Assembly: GCA_938008865.1 (NCBI GenBank)
Contig: CALLJA010000407.1
Location: 1-5,389, forward strand
Origin: an uncultured Anaerolineales bacterium
GTDB lineage: Bacteria > Chloroflexota > Anaerolineae > Anaerolineales > Villigracilaceae
Direction of reading: 5' to 3'
DNA: 5,389 nucleotides
Shown here: in pieces, positions 1-5,389 of the stretch
Layout of the letters: the number at the start of each line of letters is the position of its first letter
How positions within the stretch are numbered: position 1 is the first letter of the stretch
Notes under the pieces: generated by a model
The model's input: only the letters and a program-made list of their open reading frames with translations
Told to the model about the DNA's origin: nothing
The model's database searches: none
Translations under genes and position numbers: made by a program

Positions 1-402
1 GCCGTCGAAGACGATGGTGAAGAGCTGGCCCATGGTCACGGTCATCGAGGTGCGCTCTTTGAGGCCCTGTTTTCCGTATGCGTCGCGGTAGAAAGCCACC
101 ACTTCATCCACGCTCAGGCCCGTCTCGAAGACCAGGGTATCCTGCGCTTCGACCACGTTGGTCGCATCGACGGGCATGGGGAAGCCGTTGCTCGACTGGC
201 CGCCGCCGTTGTCGCTGCCGCCGCCGTCGTTCGAGGGCGGGACAACCGTCGGCTCGGGGCCGCTGTCGCCTGAGTTGTCGTTATAGTTATTGGGGACCTG
301 CGGCACATCGGGCACCTGCGGTCCGCCGCCCATCACGGTCTGGCAGGCCAACGAGGCCAACACCAACACGACCAATGCCAAAAGCCAACGATATTTATTC
401 AT
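1..402 (-). CDS. Putative lipoprotein, N-terminal part (truncated by window edge)
   Basis: The reading frame is open from an ATG at 402-400 to the left edge, giving 134 residues with no stop, so the C-terminus lies outside the window. It begins MNKYRWLLALVVLVLASLAC: two early positive residues, a hydrophobic core, then Cys20. The residues before Cys20 (Ser-Leu-Ala) fit the relaxed lipobox but not the strict Leu-x-x-Cys form. Residues about 21-75 are a flexible linker rich in Gly, Asn, Ser and Pro. A compact domain then starts near residue 76 (FPMPVDATNVV) and includes VDEVVAFYRDAYGKQGLKER. I do not recognise this domain well enough to assign a function. A strong Shine-Dalgarno site supports the start. 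The gene diverges from the metallophosphoesterase gene across a 110-base gap. It is probably a surface-anchored lipoprotein of unknown role. Confidence 0.85.
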   Translation of the reverse strand, partial: MNKYRWLLALVVLVLASLACQTVMGGGPQVPDVPQVPNNYNDNSGDSGPEPTVVPPSNDGGGSDNGGGQSSNGFPMPVDATNVVEAQDTLVFETGLSVDEVVAFYRDAYGKQGLKERTSMTVTMGQLFTIVFDG

Positions 403-409
403 GGGGATT

Positions 410-415
410 CTCCTT
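410..415 (-). promoter_or_regulatory. Ribosome binding site of the leftward lipoprotein gene
   Basis: On the minus strand AAGGAG lies 7 bases before the ATG at 402-400. This is a near-ideal Shine-Dalgarno site. It fixes the start of a gene whose 3' end is outside the window. Confidence 0.8.
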
Positions 416-432
416 TTTCCTTTGGTGTTCGC

Positions 433-438
433 ATTATA
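433..438 (-). promoter_or_regulatory. Candidate -10 box for the leftward lipoprotein gene
   Basis: The minus strand reads GGTATAATG, a perfect TATAAT hexamer at 438-433. A transcript starting about 7 bases downstream would carry a leader of roughly 24 bases that includes the AAGGAG site. No convincing -35 hexamer lies 16-18 bases upstream, so the call rests on the -10 match and its position. Confidence 0.5.
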
Positions 439-467
439 CCGACCCGTCCGCGCAAGACACTGGCACG

Positions 468-497
468 TTGGTCATGGGCAGGCGCATCGGTTACAAT
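468..497 (+). promoter_or_regulatory. Candidate promoter of the metallophosphoesterase gene
   Basis: TTGGTC at 468-473 (3 of 6 to the -35 consensus) and TACAAT at 492-497 (5 of 6 to the -10 consensus) are 18 bases apart. Transcription would begin near 504, only about 9 bases before the ATG at 513, so the leader would be very short. The box sits in ATCGGTTACA (486-495), which recurs at 5375-5384 near the right edge. Confidence 0.45.
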
Positions 498-504
498 TCG
501 GTGC

Positions 505-508
505 AAGG
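505..508 (+). promoter_or_regulatory. Weak ribosome binding site deciding the start at 513
   Basis: AAGG lies 4 bases before the ATG at 513. An in-frame GTG at 501 is the only nearby rival. It is disfavoured because it lies 3 bases after the TACAAT box, upstream of the expected transcript start. Confidence 0.4.
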
Positions 509-512
509 TACC

Positions 513-1379
513 ATGAAAAAATATTCGCGCCGCGACTTTCTCAACCTACTGCGCGCCGCCCTCTCGGTCTCCATCCTGGGCGGGCTGGGCGGCCTGACGT
601 ATGGCTTCTCGCTCGAGCCCGAATGGTTCGAGGTCGTCCGCGTGCAGTTGAAACTGCCCAGGCTGCCGCGCGCCTTCTCGGGCTTCAAAATGGTCCAGAT
701 CAGCGACCTGCACATGGGCGGCTGGATGAACGCCGAAAGGCTCCAGGTCGTGGTGGACCTAGTCCAGGCGCAACGCCCCGACCTGGTCGCCATCACGGGG
801 GATTTCTTCGAAGGACACGGTTGGGATTCATCCGACCAGGCCGCTGCCGCCGACCTGACCCGCATCCTGTCCCCGCTGGCGCATACCACGCCGACCTTTG
901 CCGTGCTCGGCAACCACGACCACTGGACCAGCACCGAAGCGACGCGCGCCATGCTGTCTGCCAGCGGGATCGTCGAATTGAACAACGACGTCCACACCCT
1001 CACGCGCGAGGAACAATCCCTGCACCTGTGCGGCGTGGACGATATCTGGGAAGGCAGGCAGGACCTCGACCAGGTACTGTCGAAACTGCCCGAAGACGGC
1101 GCCGCCATCCTGTTGGCGCACGAACCCGACTTCGCAGACGAAAGCGCCGCTGTCCGCCGCTTCGACCTGCAACTCTCGGGACATTCACATGGCGGCCAGA
1201 TCGTCGTGCCGCTGCTGGGTCCGCCCGTGCTGCCGTGGCTGGCCCAAAAATATCCCTCGGGGTTGTACGAACTGGACGGCATGTATCAGTACACCAACCG
1301 CGGCGTCGGCATGATCTACCCTGCTGTGCGCGTCAATTGCAGGCCCGAGATCACCCTCTTCGACCTCGAAGCCGCATGA
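513..1379 (+). CDS. Tat-exported calcineurin-like metallophosphoesterase (YkuE/YaeI type)
   Basis: The product is a 288-residue metal-dependent phosphoesterase, probably acting outside the cytoplasm or at the membrane. The N-terminus carries a twin-arginine motif, SRRDFL at residues 5-10, followed by a hydrophobic stretch at about 15-32, as in Bacillus YkuE, a known Tat substrate. The metal-site motifs of the calcineurin-like fold appear in order: SDLH (Asp65, His67), TGD (Asp97), GNHD (Asn134, His135, Asp136), LAHEP (His203) and GHSHGG (His224, His226). No expected metal ligand is missing. The substrate cannot be read from sequence; relatives include phosphodiesterases and the lipid A precursor hydrolase LpxG, but most are uncharacterised. 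The frame stays open upstream to 78, but that part is antisense to the lipoprotein gene. The ATG at 513 starts exactly before the Tat signal. The CHAD gene follows 58 bases downstream on the same strand. Confidence 0.93.
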   Translation: MKKYSRRDFLNLLRAALSVSILGGLGGLTYGFSLEPEWFEVVRVQLKLPRLPRAFSGFKMVQISDLHMGGWMNAERLQVVVDLVQAQRPDLVAITGDFFEGHGWDSSDQAAAADLTRILSPLAHTTPTFAVLGNHDHWTSTEATRAMLSASGIVELNNDVHTLTREEQSLHLCGVDDIWEGRQDLDQVLSKLPEDGAAILLAHEPDFADESAAVRRFDLQLSGHSHGGQIVVPLLGPPVLPWLAQKYPSGLYELDGMYQYTNRGVGMIYPAVRVNCRPEITLFDLEAA

Positions 1380-1385
1380 GACCCC

Positions 1386-1413
1386 GTCAGGCCGAAGCGC
1401 CCTGACAAATTTT
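1386..1413 (+). terminator. Weak hairpin after the metallophosphoesterase gene, possible terminator
   Basis: GTCAGG (1386-1391) pairs with CCTGAC (1401-1406) around a 9-base loop, and AAATTTT follows. The stem is only 6 base pairs and the T-run is short and interrupted, so this could be a weak terminator or chance. Its right arm overlaps the proposed -35 box of the next gene. Confidence 0.25.
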
Positions 1414-1431
1414 CAGCGTTTAGGATAGACT
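1402..1431 (+). promoter_or_regulatory. Candidate promoter of the CHAD-ppk1-lipoprotein cluster, leaderless geometry
   Basis: CTGACA at 1402-1407 (5 of 6 to TTGACA) and TAGACT at 1426-1431 (4 of 6 to TATAAT, fitting TAnnnT) are 18 bases apart. The -10 box ends 6 bases before the ATG at 1438, so the transcript would start at or next to the A of the start codon. The only Shine-Dalgarno-like bases, AGGA at 1422-1425, are 12 bases from the ATG and would not be transcribed from this promoter. Confidence 0.4.
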
Positions 1432-1437
1432 ATCTGT

Positions 1438-2310
1438 ATGAACAACTTCGGTGTCAGGTTTTTGGATACCCTGCAAGCGCGTTGGGAAAAGTTTGACCAG
1501 CAACTTGCAACTTGCCGCGCCGAATTCTCCGAGGCCGCCGTCCACGACCTGCGCGTAGCGGCCCGCCGCCTGGTGGCCTGCCTCGACCTGGCGCGCGCGC
1601 TCGACCCGCATCCGCGCCTGCAAAGGATGCGCCGCGCCCTCAAGGATCAGATCGACGAACTCGACGACCTGCGCGACTGTCAGGTGATGCTGGCCGAATT
1701 GGCCGAGGCCGCCGAGGCGCACCCCGAGTTGACGCCCCTGCACGGCCACCTGCTCGCCAGCGAAAAGCGGCTGCTGCGCAAAGCCCGCAAGCAGATCAAG
1801 GACCTCAAACTATCCGCGCTCAAGAAGCGCTTCGAGAAGGTCCGCGCCAGCCTGGAGGAGCGGCTCGCCCGTCCCGAGGCGGAAGCGGAACTGCTCCAGG
1901 CGGTGGACCAGGCCTACGAAACGGCGGTCAAGCGTTACGTCCAGATCGACGCCGCCCAGACCGCCAGTATCCACCGTTTGCGGCTGGCCTTCAAGAAATT
2001 CCGCTATCGGATCGAGATTGTTCACCCCACCCTGCCCGATTTTCCCAAAGACCTGTCCAAACGCATGCACGACTATCAGTCGCTGATGGGCGAAGTGCAG
2101 GATGCCGTTTCCTTCCTGAATCTGTTGGAGGAAACCGCCGAGGAAGACTCTGCCATCGACCTGGAACCCGCCCACCGTTATTTCGAAGGCCTCCGCGCTG
2201 AACGGGCCTCCGCCTACCTGGACGACAAAGGGGAACTGCTCGTCTTCTGGCGGCCCGCACCCGACCAGCCCTTCCCCTGGCAACCACCCCTCCCCAAAGG
2301 TGACGCATGA
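1438..2310 (+). CDS. CHAD-domain protein (polyphosphate-binding)
   Basis: The product is a 290-residue, highly charged, mostly helical protein with no signal peptide or membrane segment, so it is cytoplasmic. It has the two-part layout of CHAD (conserved histidine alpha-helical domain). The first half has AVHDLRVAARR (residues 34-44; His36, Arg39, Arg43, Arg44) and LDDLRDCQVMLAEL (75-88). The second half repeats the pattern with IHRLRLAFKKFRYRIE (178-193; His179, Arg182, Lys186, Lys187) and YQSLMGEVQDAVSFLNLL. In the family these His, Arg and Lys residues line a basic groove that binds polyphosphate, and CHAD proteins localise to polyphosphate granules. There is no N-terminal CYTH (triphosphatase) domain, so this is a stand-alone CHAD protein, likely a binding or granule factor rather than an enzyme. 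The stop overlaps the ppk1 start by four bases (ATGA), which implies translational coupling. Confidence 0.93.
   Translation: MNNFGVRFLDTLQARWEKFDQQLATCRAEFSEAAVHDLRVAARRLVACLDLARALDPHPRLQRMRRALKDQIDELDDLRDCQVMLAELAEAAEAHPELTPLHGHLLASEKRLLRKARKQIKDLKLSALKKRFEKVRASLEERLARPEAEAELLQAVDQAYETAVKRYVQIDAAQTASIHRLRLAFKKFRYRIEIVHPTLPDFPKDLSKRMHDYQSLMGEVQDAVSFLNLLEETAEEDSAIDLEPAHRYFEGLRAERASAYLDDKGELLVFWRPAPDQPFPWQPPLPKGDA
2296..2303 (+). promoter_or_regulatory. Ribosome binding site of ppk1 inside the CHAD gene end
   Basis: AAAGGTGA lies just before the ATG at 2307 and contains AGGTGA, a stretch complementary to the 16S rRNA 3' end. It is within the last codons of the CHAD gene. With the ATGA overlap it supports 2307 as the start. 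Confidence 0.6.
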
Positions 2311-4421
2311 CCCTCCCGCCCATCGACAGCCCAATTGCCAACAGTCCCGCGCCCCAATTCATCAACCGTGAGTTGGGACTGCTTGCCTTTCAAAAGCGTG
2401 TCTTCGAGGAGGCGCAAAGCGAGGACAATCCCCTGCTCGAACGGGTCAAGTTCCTGGCCATCCTTGGCTCGAACATGGACGAGTTCTTCATGGTGCGCGT
2501 CTCGGGCATCCGCAAACAGGTGGAGTCGGGCATCAGCAGCGTCTCACCCGATGGGCTGACCCCGCGCGAGGAGCTGGCCGCCATCCGCAAATCTTCGCTG
2601 GACCTGTATAACAACGCCTTGCAGCACCTCCAACGCAAGCTCCTTCCGAAGCTCAACAAGGAAGGCATCCACGTCCTCGACTATGACAAGCTGGCCAAGC
2701 CGCAAAAAGAGCGCGCCGATACCTACTTCCGCGAAGTAATCCATTCGGTGCTCACCCCGCTGGCCGTGGACCCTGGGCATCCCTTCCCGCACATCTCGAA
2801 CCTGAGCCTGAACCTGGCCATCGTCATCCGCGATCCCAAGGGCAAGGAACGTTTTGCACGACTGAAAGTGCCCGATACCCTGCCGCGTCTGATTCCCCTC
2901 AAGCGCTCCTCGGGCGGCGTCCGCAAGGACGGGACCGTGCCGCGCCATCATTATTTTGTCTGGCTCGAACAGGTTATCATCGCCAATCTGGGTACGCTCT
3001 TTCCTGGCATGCAAGTTATCTCGGCCCACCCTTTCCGCGTAGTGCGCGACGCCGACGTGGAGATCCAGGAACTGGAAGCCGATGACCTGCTCGAGTCGAT
3101 GCAGTTGAGCATCCGCCGCCGCAAGTTCGGCTCGGTGGTACAGGTGGCCGTGTACGAGAGCATGCCCGAGGAAATGCGCGACCTGCTGCTCGACAACCTC
3201 GAAGTACGCCCCTCCGATTTCTACGTCATCAGCGGCCCGCTCGGGTTGAGCAGCCTGTGGCAGTTGTACGACGCGGTCGAGCGGCATGACCTGAAGTTCA
3301 TGCCCTACAAGCCGTCCATCCCCAAGGCGCTCAGGCAGGTGGGCATCGTCGGCGATATCTTCGATGCCATCCGCCAGGGCAACATCCTGCTGCACCATCC
3401 CTACCAATCCTTCAGTCCCGTGGTGGACTTCCTCAATGCCGCTGCGCGCGATCCGCAGGTATTGGCCATCAAGCAGACGCTCTATCGCGTGGGCCGCAAC
3501 GCCCCCGTGGTGGATGCGCTGCTGGAAGCCTCGGAGCGCGGCAAACAGGTGGCGGTGCTGGTCGAGTTGAAGGCCCGCTTCGACGAGGAAAGTAATATTG
3601 GCTGGGCGCAAAAACTGGAACAGGCAGGCGTCCACGTGGTGTACGGTCTGGTTGGTCTTAAAACCCACAGCAAGATCGCCATGGTGGTCCGCAAGGAGGG
3701 CGACGGGATCCGCCGCTACATCCACCTGGCGACGGGCAACTACAACATGGTCACCTCGCGCATCTACGAGGATATCGGCCTGTTCACGTGCGACGATGCC
3801 ATCGGCGCCGACTCGACCGACCTGTTCAATTACCTGACGGGGTACTCCACCCAGCAGGAGTACCGCAAATTGCTGGTGGCTCCCGTCAACCTGCGGACAC
3901 GCCTGGAAGCCATGATCCAGCGCGAGACCGAATACGCCCGCCAGGGACACAAAGCCCACCTGATTCTCAAGACCAACGCGCTCGTGGACCCGCAGATCAT
4001 CGACCTGCTCTACCAGGCCTCGCAGGCGGGCGCGCGCGTGGACCTGCTGGTGCGCGGCATCTGCTGCCTCAGGCCAGGCATCAAGGGCCTGAGCGAGAAC
4101 ATCCGCGTGTTGAGCGTGGTTGGGCGCTACCTGGAGCACAGCCGCGTGTACTACTTCCACAACCAGGGCGCGGAGGAAATGTACATCGGCAGCGCCGACC
4201 TGATGCCGCGCAACCTCAACCACCGCGTGGAGGTGGTCTTCCCGGTCGAGAACCAGGAGCAAATCCGCTACCTGCGCGACCAGGTGCTCGGCCTGTACTT
4301 CAAGGATAATTCCAGCGCGCGCCTGATGCAGCCTGGCGGGCAATACAAACGTCTCAAGCCTGAGGGCGGCGAAAAAGTTCGCAACGTTCAAAACCTGCTC
4401 ATGGAATATCACGAAAGGTAA
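2307..4421 (+). CDS. ppk1: Polyphosphate kinase 1
   Basis: The product is a 704-residue cytoplasmic enzyme that moves the ATP gamma-phosphate onto a growing polyphosphate chain, reversibly, through a phosphohistidine. The length is usual for PPK1. The N-terminal domain opens with FINRELGLLAFQKRV (residues 18-32) and LGSNMDEFFMVR (53-64; Asn56 corresponds to the conserved nucleotide-site Asn). The head domain spans about 125-320. The two phospholipase D-like C-terminal domains follow. TLYRV (Arg394) and ELKARFDEE (Arg424) match the Mg-binding arginines, and GLKTHSK holds His454, the expected phosphorylated histidine (His435 in E. coli). YLEHSRVYYF holds His611, matching the second essential histidine (His592). 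IGSADLMPRNLNHRVE (627-642) is the usual late signature. All key residues are present. A slightly long, basic loop lies at about 199-214. The gene overlaps the CHAD gene by 4 bases and the lipoprotein gene starts 2 bases after its stop, so the three are very likely one operon. Confidence 0.98.
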   Translation: MTLPPIDSPIANSPAPQFINRELGLLAFQKRVFEEAQSEDNPLLERVKFLAILGSNMDEFFMVRVSGIRKQVESGISSVSPDGLTPREELAAIRKSSLDLYNNALQHLQRKLLPKLNKEGIHVLDYDKLAKPQKERADTYFREVIHSVLTPLAVDPGHPFPHISNLSLNLAIVIRDPKGKERFARLKVPDTLPRLIPLKRSSGGVRKDGTVPRHHYFVWLEQVIIANLGTLFPGMQVISAHPFRVVRDADVEIQELEADDLLESMQLSIRRRKFGSVVQVAVYESMPEEMRDLLLDNLEVRPSDFYVISGPLGLSSLWQLYDAVERHDLKFMPYKPSIPKALRQVGIVGDIFDAIRQGNILLHHPYQSFSPVVDFLNAAARDPQVLAIKQTLYRVGRNAPVVDALLEASERGKQVAVLVELKARFDEESNIGWAQKLEQAGVHVVYGLVGLKTHSKIAMVVRKEGDGIRRYIHLATGNYNMVTSRIYEDIGLFTCDDAIGADSTDLFNYLTGYSTQQEYRKLLVAPVNLRTRLEAMIQRETEYARQGHKAHLILKTNALVDPQIIDLLYQASQAGARVDLLVRGICCLRPGIKGLSENIRVLSVVGRYLEHSRVYYFHNQGAEEMYIGSADLMPRNLNHRVEVVFPVENQEQIRYLRDQVLGLYFKDNSSARLMQPGGQYKRLKPEGGEKVRNVQNLLMEYHER
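4414..4418 (+). promoter_or_regulatory. Ribosome binding site of the terminal lipoprotein gene
   Basis: AAAGG lies 5 bases before the ATG at 4424 and is formed by the last codons of ppk1. The site and start straddle the ppk1 stop, so ribosomes finishing ppk1 could re-initiate here. Confidence 0.55.
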
Positions 4422-4423
4422 TC

Positions 4424-5278
4424 ATGGCCCACAACCGCTTCGATACCCGCAAATCCCTCCTCTGCGCCATGTTCCTGCTTTTTGTAGCAGGCTGCGGCGG
4501 CCCATCTGTCCCCGCCGTTTCGGACGAACACGCCGTGCAGACCATGGTGGCTTCCACACTGCAAGCCTACCAGACGCCCACCCTGTCGGCCTCGGCCACA
4601 GCGCTTCCGCCCACCGCCCCCCTGCCCACGCTGACGCTGTCCCCCACCCTCACCAGCATCCCCCAGGGACCCATCGTGCGCATCCAGTTCCTGGCGGGCG
4701 CCACGCAGACCTTCGTCACGGGGCAGATCCAGCCAGGCCAGACGATTGGCTACGCCGTCCAGGCGGCGGAGAACCAGCCGATGATCGCCATGCTCAGTTC
4801 GACCAACCAGGACGCGACCCTGTCCATCCGCGGCGCAAACGGGACGGCCCTGCTGCCCCAGGCGGCAGGCCTGGCCAACTGGCAGGGACTGGTACCCTCG
4901 ACCCAGGACTACTTCATCGACATTCGGGGCGGGTCGGCCGCCCAGACCTTCACGCTGAACCTGACCATCGTGGCGCGCGTCCAGTTCGCGGTGGGCGAAA
5001 CCCGCACCGTGCTGCGGGGCGTTACCGTAGGCGGATACCCCGTCTCGTATGTGGTGTACGCCAGGCAGGGCCAGAAGATGGACGTGCTGCTCAACGTCCC
5101 AGCCGATACGGCCGCGTTGAGCATTTGGGGCTTCGACGACGGCCAGCCCTACGCCCGCTCGCAATCGGAAACCGTGGACTTCAGCCTCAACCTGCCCGCC
5201 ACCCAGGATTACATCATCGAGGTGGTGCCAAAAGCGGGCGCGGCGGTCGAATACAACATGAGCGTGCGCATCAAATAA
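4424..5278 (+). CDS. Lipoprotein with two tandem PPC-like beta-sandwich repeats
   Basis: The product is a 284-residue predicted lipoprotein. A hydrophobic stretch at about 11-22 leads into a canonical lipobox, VAGC, with lipidated Cys24. Residues about 25-83 are a linker that becomes rich in Thr, Pro, Ser and Ala, typical of a spacer lifting a domain off the membrane. Two related modules of about 100 residues follow, at 86-183 and 185-284. Each opens with R-[IV]-Q-F, has Tyr-x-Val about 25 residues in, a Leu-Ser-Ile-x-Gly strand (133-137 and 232-236) and P-x-TQDY-x-I (158-165 and 258-265). The strand-rich pattern resembles bacterial pre-peptidase C-terminal (PPC) modules, which are non-catalytic binding or accessory domains. 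No enzyme motif is visible. The ligand and role are unknown. The start lies 2 bases after the ppk1 stop and a strong terminator follows, making it the last gene of the polyphosphate operon. Confidence 0.85.
   Translation: MAHNRFDTRKSLLCAMFLLFVAGCGGPSVPAVSDEHAVQTMVASTLQAYQTPTLSASATALPPTAPLPTLTLSPTLTSIPQGPIVRIQFLAGATQTFVTGQIQPGQTIGYAVQAAENQPMIAMLSSTNQDATLSIRGANGTALLPQAAGLANWQGLVPSTQDYFIDIRGGSAAQTFTLNLTIVARVQFAVGETRTVLRGVTVGGYPVSYVVYARQGQKMDVLLNVPADTAALSIWGFDDGQPYARSQSETVDFSLNLPATQDYIIEVVPKAGAAVEYNMSVRIK
4679..5275 (+). repeat. Intragenic tandem domain duplication in the lipoprotein
   Basis: Two units, 4679-4972 and 4976-5275, encode modules that align at an offset of 99-100 residues: RIQF/RVQF, LSIRG/LSIWG, PSTQDYFIDI/PATQDYIIEV. 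The protein similarity is moderate and the DNA has diverged, so this is an old duplication rather than a recent copy. Confidence 0.7.
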
Positions 5279-5290
5279 CGTTCCATAAGG

Positions 5291-5321
5291 ACGGCGGATT
5301 TTTCAACATCCGCCGTTTTTT
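5291..5321 (+). terminator. Intrinsic terminator of the CHAD-ppk1-lipoprotein operon
   Basis: ACGGCGGAT (5291-5299) pairs perfectly with ATCCGCCGT (5308-5316) around an 8-base loop, followed by a run of six T ending at 5321. The stem can be extended outward by G-T and A-T pairs. It begins 12 bases after the lipoprotein stop. It lacks a good A-run on the left, so it should work mainly rightward. Confidence 0.9.
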
Positions 5322-5377
5322 ATGCTTGCTTTTATCAATACCTTCGCCAAAAATGATCTAAAAAAGTAGGGCTAATC

Positions 5378-5386
5378 GGTTACAGT
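5378..5386 (+). promoter_or_regulatory. Promoter-like motif at the right edge
   Basis: GGTTACAGT resembles the GGTTACAAT box at 489-497 and shares the 10-mer ATCGGTTACA with it. It lies after the terminator in an otherwise non-coding AT-rich stretch (5322-5389), so it may serve a gene beyond the window. No clear -35 hexamer is visible. Confidence 0.25.
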
Positions 5387-5389
5387 AGG

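Noticed and set aside
78..512. Upstream in-frame extension of the metallophosphoesterase
   Set aside because: This part is Arg/Pro/Ser-rich nonsense antisense to the lipoprotein gene and crosses the promoter region. The Tat signal begins right at the ATG at 513, where an N-terminus is expected.
491..1282. 263-codon minus-strand frame across the metallophosphoesterase gene
   Set aside because: Ser/Arg-rich composition and no recognisable motif; it is antisense to a well-supported gene.
290..1405. 371-codon plus-strand frame overlapping the metallophosphoesterase
   Set aside because: It is a shifted frame of the real gene, rich in Arg, Pro and Ala, with no motif. The +1 frame carries every phosphoesterase motif.
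2544..4412. 622-codon open frame on the minus strand, antisense to ppk1
   Set aside because: Its codons lie exactly opposite ppk1 codons. It stays open because ppk1 rarely uses TTA, CTA or TCA; it ends at the Ser80 TCA codon. The translation is His/Val/Ala/Gln-rich with no domain, as expected of a GC-rich shadow.
4409..5164. 251-codon minus-strand frame across the terminal lipoprotein
   Set aside because: Gly/Arg/His-rich shadow. The plus strand has the lipobox, duplicated domains, ribosome binding site and terminator.
5125..5361. 78-codon plus-strand frame running past the terminator
   Set aside because: It overlaps the lipoprotein in another frame and runs through the terminator hairpin; the Arg/Pro-rich product has no support.
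1..5389. tRNA, rRNA, CRISPR array, insertion sequence or defence system
   Set aside because: I saw no cloverleaf, regular direct repeats with spacers, terminal inverted repeats, transposase motifs or defence-gene motifs. Genes fill nearly the whole window and have ordinary chromosomal functions.

Overview
The window is GC-rich, densely coding bacterial chromosome. Codons in the coding regions end mostly in G or C. The style points to a Chloroflexota bacterium of the Anaerolineae type: small lipoproteins with a Thr/Pro-rich or Gly/Asn-rich linker behind the lipid-attachment cysteine, a polyphosphate kinase gene joined to a CHAD gene, and Shine-Dalgarno sites mixed with near-leaderless starts. 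This placement is inference; no marker gene is present.

Layout: (1) 1-402, minus strand: the N-terminal part of a lipoprotein that runs off the left edge. (2) 403-512: a divergent intergenic region with a perfect TATAAT box for the lipoprotein and a TACAAT box for the rightward gene. (3) 513-1379, plus: a Tat-exported, calcineurin-like metallophosphoesterase of the YkuE/YaeI type. (4) 1380-1437: a short gap with a weak hairpin and a promoter-like sequence placed so close to the next ATG that the transcript could be leaderless. (5) 1438-5278, plus: a tight three-gene cluster of CHAD-domain protein, polyphosphate kinase 1 (ppk1) and a lipoprotein with two tandem beta-sandwich-type repeats. The joins are a 4-base ATGA overlap and a 2-base gap. 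(6) 5291-5321: a clear intrinsic terminator. (7) 5322-5389: a short AT-rich tail ending in a promoter-like motif.

The core theme is polyphosphate. PPK1 reversibly makes polyphosphate from ATP. CHAD proteins are known to bind polyphosphate and to sit on polyphosphate granules, so the first two genes form a coherent make-and-bind pair. The lipoprotein that ends the operon is exported, and its link to polyphosphate is not known. The metallophosphoesterase upstream is also predicted to act outside the cytoplasm and may or may not be co-transcribed. Nothing here is a mobile element, CRISPR array or RNA gene. The most interesting points are the unexplained lipoprotein locked to ppk1 and the recurring TTACA-type promoter boxes close to start codons.
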